Program-made: the position numbers and the translations under genes
Notes under the pieces: model-generated
The model's database searches: none
Seen by the model: the letters and a program-made list of their open reading frames with translations, nothing else
Told to the model about the DNA's origin: nothing
Assembly (NCBI GenBank): GCA_024278315.1
Contig: JAJRTL010000129.1
Span: forward strand, 1-55,295
Length of the DNA stretch: 55,295 nucleotides
Direction: 5' to 3'
Origin: Planctomycetota bacterium
Lineage (GTDB): Bacteria; Planctomycetota; UBA1135; GCA-002748355
Shown here: one piece after another, positions 8,184 to 17,602 of the stretch
Layout: every line of letters begins with the position of its first letter
Position numbering within the stretch: position 1 is the first letter of the stretch

Positions 8184-9215
8184 TCAGATGCGAGCGGGCT
8201 CCGCGCTCTTGGACTGTCGCGGGGGCAGTGGCTGGAGCAGGGCTTTGGCCGTCCGCATCTGGACCTGCGTGTGGATCCAGGCGTAGGTCTTGGCGAGGCC
8301 TTCCTCGAGCTTGATCCGGGGTTCCCAACCCAGGACCTCACGTAGCAGGGAGTTGTCGGAGTTCCTTCCACGAACACCTTCGGGCCCCTCGATGTGCTTG
8401 ACATCAATCGATACGCCGGCGATGTCGGCGATCAATTCGGCCAGTGCGTTGATGGAGATCAGGCGGGCGTTTCCGAGATTGATCGGTTCGTGGTGCTTGC
8501 TCGCCATGAGCCGAACGAGGCCCTCGAGGCAATCGTCGATGTAGCAGAAGCTCCTCGTCTGCTCGCCGTCACCCCAGATCTCGATCCTGTGATCTCCGGA
8601 CAGCGCGGCGTTGGCGATCTTCCGGGAGAGGGCCGCTGGTGCCTTCTCGCGTCCACCATCCCAGGTCCCCTCTGGGCCGTAGATGTTATGGAACCGCACG
8701 CAGCTGGTTTCGAGACCATAGTCGAGACGATAGTGGTGCAGCAGCTTCTCGGTCGTGAGCTTCTCCCATCCGTAGGCATCCTGGGGATCGGCCGGATAGG
8801 CGTCGTCTTCCTTGAGAGGCGTGACCTCGGTCTCCGTCTGTTTGTAGTTGGGGTAGATGCAGGCGGATGAGGCGTAGAGGATCTTCCCGACTCCCTGGGC
8901 GCGCGCCGCTTCGATCGTGTGGAAGTCGATCATCGTATTGCCGTAGAGGATCTCCGAGTGGTGGTTGGAGATGAAGCCCATGCCACCCATGTCGGCTGCC
9001 AAGGCGTAGACTTCGTCCATCCCCTCCGCAGCTTTCATGGCATTCTCCGGTCGGCGCAGGTCCAGGAGCAGGGACTCCTGCGCAAAGCAGGGCAAGAACT
9101 CGGACTTCTTGATGTCGACGCCACGGACGTAGTGACCTTCTTCGACGAGGCGATTCACGAGATGACTACCGATGAATCCACCGGCTCCCGTAACGAGGAT
9201 CTTCTTGGGCACCAT
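8184..9215 (-). CDS. gme: GDP-mannose 3,5-epimerase
   Basis: The product is 343 residues. The ATG at 9215 is chosen because AAAGGAG lies 7 bases before it and the Rossmann motif GAGGFIGS starts at residue 10. It is an extended short-chain dehydrogenase/reductase very close in pattern to plant GDP-mannose 3,5-epimerase, including ADMGGMGF, SSACIYP, RFHNIYGP, GGREKAPAA and GPEGVRGRNSDN. Cys119, Tyr148, Lys152 and Lys191 match the Arabidopsis catalytic residues Cys145, Tyr174, Lys178 and Lys217 with a constant offset of 26. It should convert GDP-D-mannose to GDP-L-galactose (and GDP-L-gulose) with bound NAD. It is the last glycan gene of the operon, 13 bases after the preceding stop, so it probably supplies the donor for the adjacent transferases. 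Confidence 0.92.
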   Translation of the reverse strand: MVPKKILVTGAGGFIGSHLVNRLVEEGHYVRGVDIKKSEFLPCFAQESLLLDLRRPENAMKAAEGMDEVYALAADMGGMGFISNHHSEILYGNTMIDFHTIEAARAQGVGKILYASSACIYPNYKQTETEVTPLKEDDAYPADPQDAYGWEKLTTEKLLHHYRLDYGLETSCVRFHNIYGPEGTWDGGREKAPAALSRKIANAALSGDHRIEIWGDGEQTRSFCYIDDCLEGLVRLMASKHHEPINLGNARLISINALAELIADIAGVSIDVKHIEGPEGVRGRNSDNSLLREVLGWEPRIKLEEGLAKTYAWIHTQVQMRTAKALLQPLPPRQSKSAEPARI

Positions 9216-9228
9216 GAGGGACTCCTTT

Positions 9229-12200
9229 CTAGATATGTTCCAGATGTGATTTCGGGCTGGCGATGGCTGTGGTTTTTCGAAGGATGCCGATCCAGGATCC
9301 TGCGAGATGGAGGATCTCGCAGTCGATCTCTTGGGCGTAGATGAAGGCCTCGATCCCCTGCATGACCGAGTCGATCCATGGGTATCGCTCTCGCTTGTCG
9401 GGAGAGAAGTCATGCCAGATCAGGTACCCACCCTCCCGCAGGAGGTCCCAGGTCTTCTGGCTATCCGAATAGACAGCAGCGCCATCATGGTTGGCGTCCA
9501 CGAATACGAGGCCGAGGTCTCGGATCTGGGGAGGCGGTGTCCAGTCCATCGTGTTGGCAAGGATCTGCTTGACGTTGGTGATGCCCCGGTCGCGGTAGTA
9601 GGAGCCGATCTCGGTCTCTTCGATCCTGTGCGTGATGTGCCGCTCGTGGTCCTGGATCTGCTCGGGCAGGGCGTTGATGGTGTAGACCGTGTCGCCTGGC
9701 CTCGCGTTGGTGGCCAGTTTGAATGCGCTCCGGCCGTGGGAAGTCCCCAGGTCGAGGACATCGCCCTCGACGTTGGCGGCCAGCCAGCAGAGCACTTCGG
9801 CATCACGTCGCTTGCGACCCTCGAGTTCGCACTCGTTCTCGGGGATGTCGATGTCGGGTTCCAGGATCCTGCCTTCGGCCTGGAAGCCCAAGTCGGCAGC
9901 CAGGCTCTCGATGCTCGGGTATTCGCGTACCCGGAGGGGACCTGAATTGCAGGATCGTGGTTCCTGGATCGTCGGCTGTGGTTGCAGAAGACCACGATCG
10001 AGCGTCGGTGTGGATACCCCCAGATGCTGGTCGATTCTGGCTAGAAGGGTTACTACCTGAGCCCGTTGCGCGTCGTCCTCGAGCCCTTCAATCGCTTGAC
10101 ACAGGTGGCTACGCGCACGATCGATCGCTTCTGGATCGGTGGCGAGGAGAAAGCCGAGGCGAACAGAGAACGCGGCTCGCTGAGCGCGGCGATCGCCAGG
10201 AATGGAGCGCAGGCGATTCTCCAGGAGCTGGATGGCCTGCTGCTCCTGTCCGATTCGGGACAGGGCCATCGTCAGCAGCAGAAGCTGCGAGTCGGGCATG
10301 GCCGCCGCGCCAACCACTGCTTCCTGAAGATGTCCTTGCAGGGGAGGTTTCTCGGAGTCGCGAACAGCCAGTCCCCCCTCGGCGGTCAGGGCGGCCATCG
10401 CGGGAACCAGAGGCGGTTGCTGATCGAAGGCCTTCCGGAACCGTTCCAGGAGATAGAGCAGGTGGGGGACTCGATCCTCGACCGTCTGGAGTGCATGACA
10501 GAGATCGAAGTGGAGCTCTTCGGCGAGGAGGCGGAATGCCGGTCGATTGCGATGTGGATCGTTCAAGGCCGTTCGTTCACTGCGCGCGAGCGCCTGCATG
10601 AGCCAATGCATCATGCCTTGGAGGTCACCCTTGCGTCGTGCTGCCGTGGCCAGACTGCGTTCGGCCTCGATGGCGGACCAACTGGGCAGGGAGTCGAGTG
10701 TGCTGTGCAGGGCTGTCTCGAAAGCGCTTTGTCCGGAGGCGCTGGAGGCGACGGTCGAAGGAGTGATGAGAGCTTGCACTTCCCGGATCCAGGAGTGCCG
10801 CCGCTCGCTGGCGCCTGGTAGTGGGCAGATCCACGGTGTGAGTGATGTGGTCCGTCCGTTCATCGGTGGGCCATCGACACAGACGCTTCGTTGTGAGAAG
10901 GCAGTTGTGCCTCCCTCTATCGGGAGTGCCTCTGCTTGGATCCACTGATCCCCAGCCGGCCCTCGGAGGTAGAGCGCTTCGCTCCTACCGATGAACTCGC
11001 TCCGATCAGATTCGCCGGAGACGAGCGTACACAGATGCGTGCCGATGAGATCCAAGTCCAGGTCCTCGGTGCAGGGCCTGCGTTGGATGCAGGTGCTCAC
11101 ACCACAGGCGAGTCCGCAGGAGCTCGGGCTCTGGATCGCCACGGATCGCCAGGACAGGGGTGGAGCCACCCGGATCCCGGAACCGGCATAGACACCCACG
11201 CTGGGGACATCGAAGGTGGATGCCAGATGTAGCGGACCCGAATCGGGACCGACGTGGAGGGATGCCCCCTCGATCAGGGCGGCACTGACCTGGGCTTCGA
11301 GTTGACCGCAGAGGTCGATCACGGAAGAGGATCCGATGCCCTCACCGGGTCCGCCGATCTGGAGGATCTCGAGAGGGGTTTCATTCTTGATCTTGCGGGC
11401 GATCTGGTCAGCGAGTTCGGGAGAGATGTCCTTGTTGGACCATCCTGCCTTGCGGTGAAGGATGGCGTATGCACCATTGATCGCATGTGAGTCCAGGATG
11501 TATCGCGCTTCCTGCCGGGTCGATTCGGACAGGAAGACCCGGGGACGAAGTTCGGCGGCTTGCGGAACGCCTGCCAGCTCCGCGTAGAACTCCTGCAGCG
11601 AGCGCCCGCTCTGGTGGTAGGTCGCCTGGTCGAGTCTGTCGCTCAAGAAGATGAGTCGATCGAAGGCGGTTGTCTCCGTCGACTGCAGGTAGTGATGGAG
11701 GATGGCGTCCTCATGAAGCGCGAAGTCCTCGTCGTCGACATCCTGGACCAGGACCAGATCCGAGACATGGGGGTGGTTCTCGAAGATCCAGCCATAGCGC
11801 TGCTCGGTCAAGACGGTGATCTGGCAAGCAGGGTCCCGCGCCTCGAGTGCCTCGAGGATGGGGGTCGCCAACACGCAGTCACCCAGGGTTCGCAGCAGAG
11901 TGACGAGGATGCGTTCACCCTCGAAGGTGGATCGGCTTGGGCGGGAAAGGAGGCTCCGGTCGAAGCACAGTGGCGAGAGCTTGATCGTGGACAGTGTCTG
12001 CGATCCCCATCCTTCGTGGAGGATCTGTGCTCGATCCACGCGGAGAGCGAGTCGGCCTGTGGCTTCGACCTCGAGGATACGGCTTTGCAGGTAGAGACGG
12101 GTCTGGAAGGGAGTCTGCTCGGTGTCCGCCAGTAGATGCGCGTCCGCCCGAAGAAGGAGACAGACCGGGGTTTGCTCATCCTTTGGCCGGCCGCTGCTAT

Positions 12201-13614
12201 CGAGCACTGCTGGCGAGGCTACCGTGGCTCCAAACTCTGTGGCTTGCTCCAGGAGCGTGCGGAGCGCGGAGCCTTGGACGAAGCTGCTCCCATCCAGGAT
12301 GCAGGTCCATGTGCCTTGGGCCATGCCTTGGAGTCGGGTCAAGCGACGAGGCCATGTGGCTGGAGACCGGTCTTCGATGATGTGGATCTCGGTGTTCCGG
12401 GCCGCGAGGTCACGTAGTCCAGCGCGTCCATCGCTGTCTGCGGCGGAGCGATCGAGGACGAGGATCTCATGGGCGATGCCCTGGAGACTCGCGTGAGCCG
12501 TTTCGATGCAGGCCACGAGCGCACGTGCATCCTCTCTAGGTTCGAGACTGGCGGGGCCTGGGATCAGGACAGAGACGAGCGGTTTGGGACCTTGTTCGCG
12601 TTGCACGAAGAATGAGCGACCGGCCTTCTTCTCGGCAATGAGCTCGAAACTGTCCTCACTCTCCCGGCGCTCCGATGCCAGCAGATCCATGTGGCCCAGG
12701 TCTCGAAGGAAGCCTTCTACGTCTTCTGGTACGTAGTCGTCCTTGTGTCCCGGATTGCATCCAGGTGTGCCGACGTTCGGGTAATGGTCCTTGAGCGGAA
12801 GGTAGAGGCAGAGGCGTCCTCCGACGCGCAGGATGCGCGTCCACTCTTCCAATGCCTGATGCGGGTGCCAAAGATCCTCGAGGCAATGCGAGGAGTACAC
12901 CGTGTCGAAGTGCTGATCCTCGAAGAACCAGAGATCCCTGGCGTCCCCGATCCAGTCACTCTCGTCGTACTGGAAGAAGTCGACTCCAATGGCCTGTGGC
13001 AGAATCTTGCAGCCCCCGTGTCCGATGTCCGCGAGGCGTCCCCGCAGGTGGGGCAGCATGCGGGTACGGCAAGCAGAAGACTCGCTCAGGTCCTCGTGGA
13101 GAATACCTGGAGCCATCCGTTGCACGGCCTCGAAGAGGCGGCGCAAAGGGAGCTCGCGTCGGTAGGCAGTATGGGAGAAGACGGCTTGGAACAGCCCTGG
13201 CTCGAAGAGTGCCGATTCGGGAGGAAGACCGGTGCCCGGTGCCAGCTCGTCGCGGCCCCTGAGTGCACTGCAATCGGGACGGCCGTCTGCCACCCATATC
13301 GTCGGGATGCCGAGGCGAGCCGCATCCGCAAGCCAGTGGCGTTCGGTGGTGATGAACAGGCCTGCTCCCTGGAGGGCATCCAAGACAGGTTGGCGCTGAC
13401 CGTCACTCTGAAGCGTCATGCAGCGGCCTACCGGATGGCTGCGACCCTTCTCGATCTGCAGGACAGGTAGTTTCGACTGCCAGGCCAGGACCCACCAACC
13501 CTGGAAGCAGGATCCAACGGGGGCCTGGGCGGACTCGGTTTCGAGAACGAGATAGGGGCGAAGCTCGCTAGGAAGAGGGGCTTCCACCGGGAGATCGCGG
13601 GGGGATTCGTGCAT
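9229..13614 (-). CDS. Giant fusion: methyltransferase, GT2-like, GT9-like, TPR-like, methyltransferase
   Basis: The product is 1461 residues. The ATG at 13614 is chosen for its GGAG site and because longer frames run into the upstream gene. Approximate domains are: 1-190 N-terminal region (unassigned); 195-330 class I methyltransferase-like (GVDFFQYDESDW, EWTRILRVGGRLCLYLPL); 345-540 GT2-like fold (PLVSVLIPGP, GTWTCILDGSSF); 563-860 heptosyltransferase-like GT9 (RTLGDCVLATPIL, ILHRKAGW, VGPDSGPLHLAS); 960-1190 helical TPR-like; 1240-1461 second methyltransferase (GDVLDLGTSHGRSAFKLA, VFVDANHDG, GGYLIWHDF). The classical DXD of GT2 is not obvious, so that domain may be degenerate. No signal peptide or membrane segment is seen, so it is cytoplasmic. 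It lies third in the operon. A role building and methylating a surface glycan is inference from domains and neighbours. Confidence 0.85.
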   Translation of the reverse strand: MHESPRDLPVEAPLPSELRPYLVLETESAQAPVGSCFQGWWVLAWQSKLPVLQIEKGRSHPVGRCMTLQSDGQRQPVLDALQGAGLFITTERHWLADAARLGIPTIWVADGRPDCSALRGRDELAPGTGLPPESALFEPGLFQAVFSHTAYRRELPLRRLFEAVQRMAPGILHEDLSESSACRTRMLPHLRGRLADIGHGGCKILPQAIGVDFFQYDESDWIGDARDLWFFEDQHFDTVYSSHCLEDLWHPHQALEEWTRILRVGGRLCLYLPLKDHYPNVGTPGCNPGHKDDYVPEDVEGFLRDLGHMDLLASERRESEDSFELIAEKKAGRSFFVQREQGPKPLVSVLIPGPASLEPREDARALVACIETAHASLQGIAHEILVLDRSAADSDGRAGLRDLAARNTEIHIIEDRSPATWPRRLTRLQGMAQGTWTCILDGSSFVQGSALRTLLEQATEFGATVASPAVLDSSGRPKDEQTPVCLLLRADAHLLADTEQTPFQTRLYLQSRILEVEATGRLALRVDRAQILHEGWGSQTLSTIKLSPLCFDRSLLSRPSRSTFEGERILVTLLRTLGDCVLATPILEALEARDPACQITVLTEQRYGWIFENHPHVSDLVLVQDVDDEDFALHEDAILHHYLQSTETTAFDRLIFLSDRLDQATYHQSGRSLQEFYAELAGVPQAAELRPRVFLSESTRQEARYILDSHAINGAYAILHRKAGWSNKDISPELADQIARKIKNETPLEILQIGGPGEGIGSSSVIDLCGQLEAQVSAALIEGASLHVGPDSGPLHLASTFDVPSVGVYAGSGIRVAPPLSWRSVAIQSPSSCGLACGVSTCIQRRPCTEDLDLDLIGTHLCTLVSGESDRSEFIGRSEALYLRGPAGDQWIQAEALPIEGGTTAFSQRSVCVDGPPMNGRTTSLTPWICPLPGASERRHSWIREVQALITPSTVASSASGQSAFETALHSTLDSLPSWSAIEAERSLATAARRKGDLQGMMHWLMQALARSERTALNDPHRNRPAFRLLAEELHFDLCHALQTVEDRVPHLLYLLERFRKAFDQQPPLVPAMAALTAEGGLAVRDSEKPPLQGHLQEAVVGAAAMPDSQLLLLTMALSRIGQEQQAIQLLENRLRSIPGDRRAQRAAFSVRLGFLLATDPEAIDRARSHLCQAIEGLEDDAQRAQVVTLLARIDQHLGVSTPTLDRGLLQPQPTIQEPRSCNSGPLRVREYPSIESLAADLGFQAEGRILEPDIDIPENECELEGRKRRDAEVLCWLAANVEGDVLDLGTSHGRSAFKLATNARPGDTVYTINALPEQIQDHERHITHRIEETEIGSYYRDRGITNVKQILANTMDWTPPPQIRDLGLVFVDANHDGAAVYSDSQKTWDLLREGGYLIWHDFSPDKRERYPWIDSVMQGIEAFIYAQEIDCEILHLAGSWIGILRKTTAIASPKSHLEHI

Positions 13615-13688
13615 AACGGTACTCCGTCCACCTGATCGGCAATCCGGGAGCGCAGCTGAAGCCTCCTTGGCAAGAGGCTTTTCTGTTC

Positions 13689-14663
13689 TCAGACCGGGGC
13701 AGCCAGCGGCTCGAGGCAGTCCAGGAAGAGTTGGCGGTAGTGCTCCGCCTGGTGGGCCCAGGACCACGTTTGGATCTTCTCCAGGTTGGCCAGGGACATG
13801 CGGGCACGGAGAACCGGATCCTCGCCGAGGCGGCGGAGAGCGGCTTGGATGGACTCCAGGCGTCGCTCGATGAAGAAACCATGGACTCCATCCTCGAGAT
13901 ACTCCGGCATGTTGCCCACCGGGGTCGTCACGATCGGGAGGCCACAAGCTGCAGCCTCGAGACAGGGGTTGGGTGTGCCTTCGCAGCGACTGGCGCAGAT
14001 GTAGACATCCAGGTCCTGATACCAATCCCGCATCTCGTCTGCGTTCTTCTGCCCTTCTTCCTTGATGGCGGGCAAGAATTCGACTTCCGCAAGATCGTTG
14101 CAGGCCTCTTGGATGAGATCGAAACCCCGAAGCTCGCGTCCGAAGTTGTCGAGGCTCCCCGCCCATCCTACGCGTAGCGGGCCAGGGCGCCGCACCAGGT
14201 TCGACGGACGATAGAAATCCACATCCACACCATTGGGGGTATAGAACAGCGGTTTGCCGAAGACACCTCGCCACTCCTGTTGCAGCATCCGATTGTGGAC
14301 GAAGATCCCTCGACCATACCTTCGCAGGAGGTCGATGCCCTGCTGCCCCTTGTCTCCTTCGAGCTCCACGTGGGAGCAGATTCCAAGCACGAGTTTGTCA
14401 CGGTTGCGCTCCATGGCCGCCACGATCTCGGGAGAGCCAGCTAGCTGCATCCAGTACCAGACGACGATGAGATCCGCTTCGTCGAAGTCCTGAGGGCGTA
14501 GATCAGGGTGGTATCGCTTGGTGATCGAGAATTCCTGACCGAGGTGATCGACCAGGGCCTGGCTCTTCCTGTCGTGAGCCCACCCCGGCGTGTCAACGAT
14601 GATGAGGATGCGGCCTGAGATCTTTTGATTCATGACGGCTACGCCCAACTTCAGAGTGGACAT
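13689..14663 (-). CDS. GT4-family glycosyltransferase
   Basis: The product is 324 residues. It has the C-terminal Rossmann domain of GT-B family 4 enzymes: GWAGSLDNFGRELRGFDLI, then DVYICASRCEGTPNPCLEAA, the donor-binding E-x7-E motif, and GLPIVTTPVGNMPEYL. The N-terminal domain is short and begins ILIIVDTPGWAHDRKSQAL, which is also seen in the second transferase domain of the upstream gene, so the two may be paralogous. The ATG at 14663 overlaps the end of the upstream gene by 13 bases; an ATG at 14633 is an alternative. It is cytoplasmic and co-transcribed in the glycan operon. The donor sugar cannot be read from sequence. Confidence 0.88.
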   Translation of the reverse strand: MSTLKLGVAVMNQKISGRILIIVDTPGWAHDRKSQALVDHLGQEFSITKRYHPDLRPQDFDEADLIVVWYWMQLAGSPEIVAAMERNRDKLVLGICSHVELEGDKGQQGIDLLRRYGRGIFVHNRMLQQEWRGVFGKPLFYTPNGVDVDFYRPSNLVRRPGPLRVGWAGSLDNFGRELRGFDLIQEACNDLAEVEFLPAIKEEGQKNADEMRDWYQDLDVYICASRCEGTPNPCLEAAACGLPIVTTPVGNMPEYLEDGVHGFFIERRLESIQAALRRLGEDPVLRARMSLANLEKIQTWSWAHQAEHYRQLFLDCLEPLAAPV

Positions 14664-17485
14664 AGCACGTGGTCTCGTCTGTGCGCGGAGAGGACCAGGT
14701 TCTTATCGAAGCAGGAGGGACGGGAGCGATCCTGGAGATCGAAGATCTGTTCGTGAAAGGCTCGGCTCCTCTCCAGTTTCAAGCTGAGTGGATGGCCCTC
14801 TGGCCATCTAGGGAGAGCAAGTTCCACGTCCTCGAATCCTGCGTGGCTCAGGAGCTGGCGCAGGCTCTGCTCCGTGAAGCCCAATCTATGTGTCAGATCC
14901 ATGTATCGACTGTAGATACCGAAGAGATTGGCCATGTTGGGCGTGCGAAGGATGACTCGCCCACCCTCGTCGAGTCTCGCGTGGATCAAGGACAGAATCT
15001 CATGGGCCTCTTCCAGTGTGAAGTGCTCGATGAAATCGAAAGCCACGATCAGATCGAACTTCTCCTCTGAACTCTTCAGGTAGTCGAGTGCATCGGCGAG
15101 AATCAGACGGCTGACTCGCCCGCGAAGGTAGTCCTTGGCTTGGGAGTGGATCTGGGCATCGATCTCTACGCCGCAGAAGTTCTTGAATCCCATCTCATGA
15201 ATCCAGCGGAGAAGGTGTCCGAAGCCGCAACCGAGCTCCAGGCCTCTCGCTGTGCGATCCGCGGGCAGGAGTGCAGCGATCTCGGCCTCATAGTAGTAGC
15301 TCGCTGCCTGGTAGGTGGATTCGCTGACGGCGGCTGAGTTCACACGAGATAAATGTGTGGCGTAGTCGGATTTGAGACTTGCCTGCAGAGACCCCGGGGA
15401 ATTCCCGGGTGGGGGCGAGACCTCTGTCCTGGCCGCCGATTGTGGCCAGATCTCAAGTCGATGAAGCGCGGTCTTGAGTACTTCCGTCCAGCCTTGGACA
15501 ACCTGATCCCAGGATCGATTTGTGCTCGTGGTTCTTGCATTCATTTGTCCCTGCTGCCGGACCCATTCATGGTTCTGGATGCACCAGTCCATGGCGGAGC
15601 GGAAGGCTCTTGGATCGCGTTCCGCAATGATCCCGTTTTGTCCATGCTGGACGAGTTCAGGGACGATTCCGACTGCAGTGCAAATGGGGAAGCACCCACT
15701 TGCCATCGCTTCCAAGAGAGGCAGAGGTCCACCTTCTGCCGTGGAAGCAATGCAAAGGACATCGATGTTCGCATAGAAGGCTGGCATCTGGGCCGGATCA
15801 AGGTCTCCCCCCGCGATGCTGAGTTCAAGGTCCTGGCCGCAAGCTTTCAGGATGATGTCCTGCAGGCCTTTGCATGCATCGTTCTGGTTGCCAGAGAAGC
15901 CGAATCGCAATGCGCCAGAACGCGCCTCTCCTGGGCTGAAGTTTCTCGGATCGACTCCCTGCATGATTCTGAGGCAAGGTCTATGTGGGGCGATTGCATC
16001 GACCAGTTCCTGGGAGATAGCGCAGACCGTCCCTGCATCGTCGAGATGCCTGCGGACGAAGGCGGCTGCTTCGAGAGGACCCCACTCAGCATCGAACCGC
16101 CAACGATGACTCGAAACCTGCTTGATGATCCGGTCTCGGTCGATTCCGAACTGGTGATGCCAGGTCTCACCCCAGAAGCAAACCCAGAGAAGATCGAACT
16201 CTCGTTGGGATAGATCCGGTTCGTCGATCACGTAGCAGATCTCGATCTGGTAGTCCGCAGCGAGGGCTCGGGCGATGTTCTGCGCCTCGATGTCGTAGGC
16301 CCATCCTGGCCGATCAGCGAGGAAGAGGACTCGCGGTCGATCTTGAACGTCCACCCGCTCTTCCATCTTGACTGCTTGCGGGATCCTCACCGGATCTGAT
16401 GGATGTCCTTTCTCGCGGACACCCTCTTCGATCTTGGTGAGGAGGTACGTCCAATGTCGCTCTTCAGTGAAGTCCCGAGTGACCCGCTCGTATCCTCGTG
16501 CTGCGATCTCACGACGCTCCTCGTCGTGGGACAGGTAGTAGTGGGTCTTCTCAATGCATTCTTCAAGTGTGTCGAACCCCACAACTTCTCGATCCAGTTC
16601 GAGAATCCGGCCCAGATGATCCTTGTTGTCACAGATCTGGAGAACCCCATAGGCAGGGAGCATATACATGCGTGAGTTGCAAGGACCTGTGGAGTGATGG
16701 AAGTTCCATCCTATCTTCGTGTCTCGGTAGGTCCGACGGATTTCGGTATCGGTGGCGAATCCTCCTGGCCATCCCTTGCCTCTGAGATTTGCTTGAGGGA
16801 ACTCGCGTTGAAGTCGTTCGAGGCGTTGCGCCCGATCGCTGAGGCCGTGGATGCGTTCGCAGAACATGGAAATGTCACGTCCACGTTGACCCTCGAGAAT
16901 GGTTCTTACGCTGATGTCCAGATTCTGATGGTCTGGTCGGAGAGGGTGGAATATCCAATCCACGCGATTGGCTCCCCAAGTCGAGTAGTCCTCGATGCTG
17001 GCCACATTGAGCGGGAAGCAGTGGTCGAAACTTGAAGCGATGGGCTGACTGAGACGATGCGAACTTTCAGGATCATCTCCACAGATGAAGAGGGAGTATG
17101 CAGGAAACTGTTCGAGTAGACCGGGGTGGACCATCGACCCGCCGGCAGACATCAACACATCGCTCTCGGAGAGCAAGTCCGCAAGAACCTCATAGCGAGA
17201 CATGAGCTCGGGCGACTGGGTTTGCCAGGCTTCGTCAAGCTTGGGAAAGTCCCACCATCCTTCCGGGCAGGGAAAGCCGTAGCTTTGGATGTCGTATCCC
17301 AGGCCTCGAATCTGTGAGACGTAACGTTCTTCGACCAGCATCCTGCTCGAATCATATGCTGGATAGACCCACAGGTACCTGAGGCCACGCATCCATTGGG
17401 GCACCTCGAGTTCTGCTATTCCGTGTGCGAGACCTTGATTCTGCATGCCAAACTCCGTGACTTCTCTTGCTTGCGCCTCCTTCAT
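14651..17485 (-). CDS. Fusion of two GT-B glycosyltransferases and a methyltransferase
   Basis: The product is 944 residues. Residues 30-360 resemble CgeB-type glycosyltransferases (FICGDDPESSHRL, KIGWNFHHSTGPCNSRMYMLPA, GRILELDREVVGFDTLEECI). Residues about 385-700 are a second GT4-type enzyme (VLFLADRPGWAYDIEAQNI, FGFSGNQNDACKGLQDII, ASTAEGGPLPLLEAMASGC). Residues 725-944 are a class I methyltransferase (GLELGCGFGHLLRWI, LIVAFDFIEHF, GGRVILRTPNMANL). All three core motifs look intact. It is the first gene of the four-gene operon and starts 117 bases from the divergent gene at 17603. No membrane segment is visible. The likely role is adding and methyl-capping sugars on a cytoplasmic glycan precursor. 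Confidence 0.88.
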   Translation of the reverse strand: MKEAQAREVTEFGMQNQGLAHGIAELEVPQWMRGLRYLWVYPAYDSSRMLVEERYVSQIRGLGYDIQSYGFPCPEGWWDFPKLDEAWQTQSPELMSRYEVLADLLSESDVLMSAGGSMVHPGLLEQFPAYSLFICGDDPESSHRLSQPIASSFDHCFPLNVASIEDYSTWGANRVDWIFHPLRPDHQNLDISVRTILEGQRGRDISMFCERIHGLSDRAQRLERLQREFPQANLRGKGWPGGFATDTEIRRTYRDTKIGWNFHHSTGPCNSRMYMLPAYGVLQICDNKDHLGRILELDREVVGFDTLEECIEKTHYYLSHDEERREIAARGYERVTRDFTEERHWTYLLTKIEEGVREKGHPSDPVRIPQAVKMEERVDVQDRPRVLFLADRPGWAYDIEAQNIARALAADYQIEICYVIDEPDLSQREFDLLWVCFWGETWHHQFGIDRDRIIKQVSSHRWRFDAEWGPLEAAAFVRRHLDDAGTVCAISQELVDAIAPHRPCLRIMQGVDPRNFSPGEARSGALRFGFSGNQNDACKGLQDIILKACGQDLELSIAGGDLDPAQMPAFYANIDVLCIASTAEGGPLPLLEAMASGCFPICTAVGIVPELVQHGQNGIIAERDPRAFRSAMDWCIQNHEWVRQQGQMNARTTSTNRSWDQVVQGWTEVLKTALHRLEIWPQSAARTEVSPPPGNSPGSLQASLKSDYATHLSRVNSAAVSESTYQAASYYYEAEIAALLPADRTARGLELGCGFGHLLRWIHEMGFKNFCGVEIDAQIHSQAKDYLRGRVSRLILADALDYLKSSEEKFDLIVAFDFIEHFTLEEAHEILSLIHARLDEGGRVILRTPNMANLFGIYSRYMDLTHRLGFTEQSLRQLLSHAGFEDVELALPRWPEGHPLSLKLERSRAFHEQIFDLQDRSRPSCFDKNLVLSAHRRDHVLCPL

Positions 17486-17553
17486 CGGCGGTCGAATGTC
17501 GGGTTCTTTAGGGAGAGCTCTTGAGGATGGGGGGCGGAATCGTCGATGAGAGG

Positions 17554-17567
17554 GGGACGTTCGTCCC
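17554..17567. promoter_or_regulatory. Hairpin in the divergent glycan-gene intergenic region
   Basis: GGGAC (17554-17558) and GTCCC (17563-17567) flank a GTTC loop inside a G/C-tract, 36 bases before the GTG at 17603. No convincing -35/-10 pair was found in 17486-17602. The role is unknown. Confidence 0.2.
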
Positions 17568-17602
17568 TACCCTCCCCATGGCCGCAGTAAGGAAGCCGCT
17601 CG

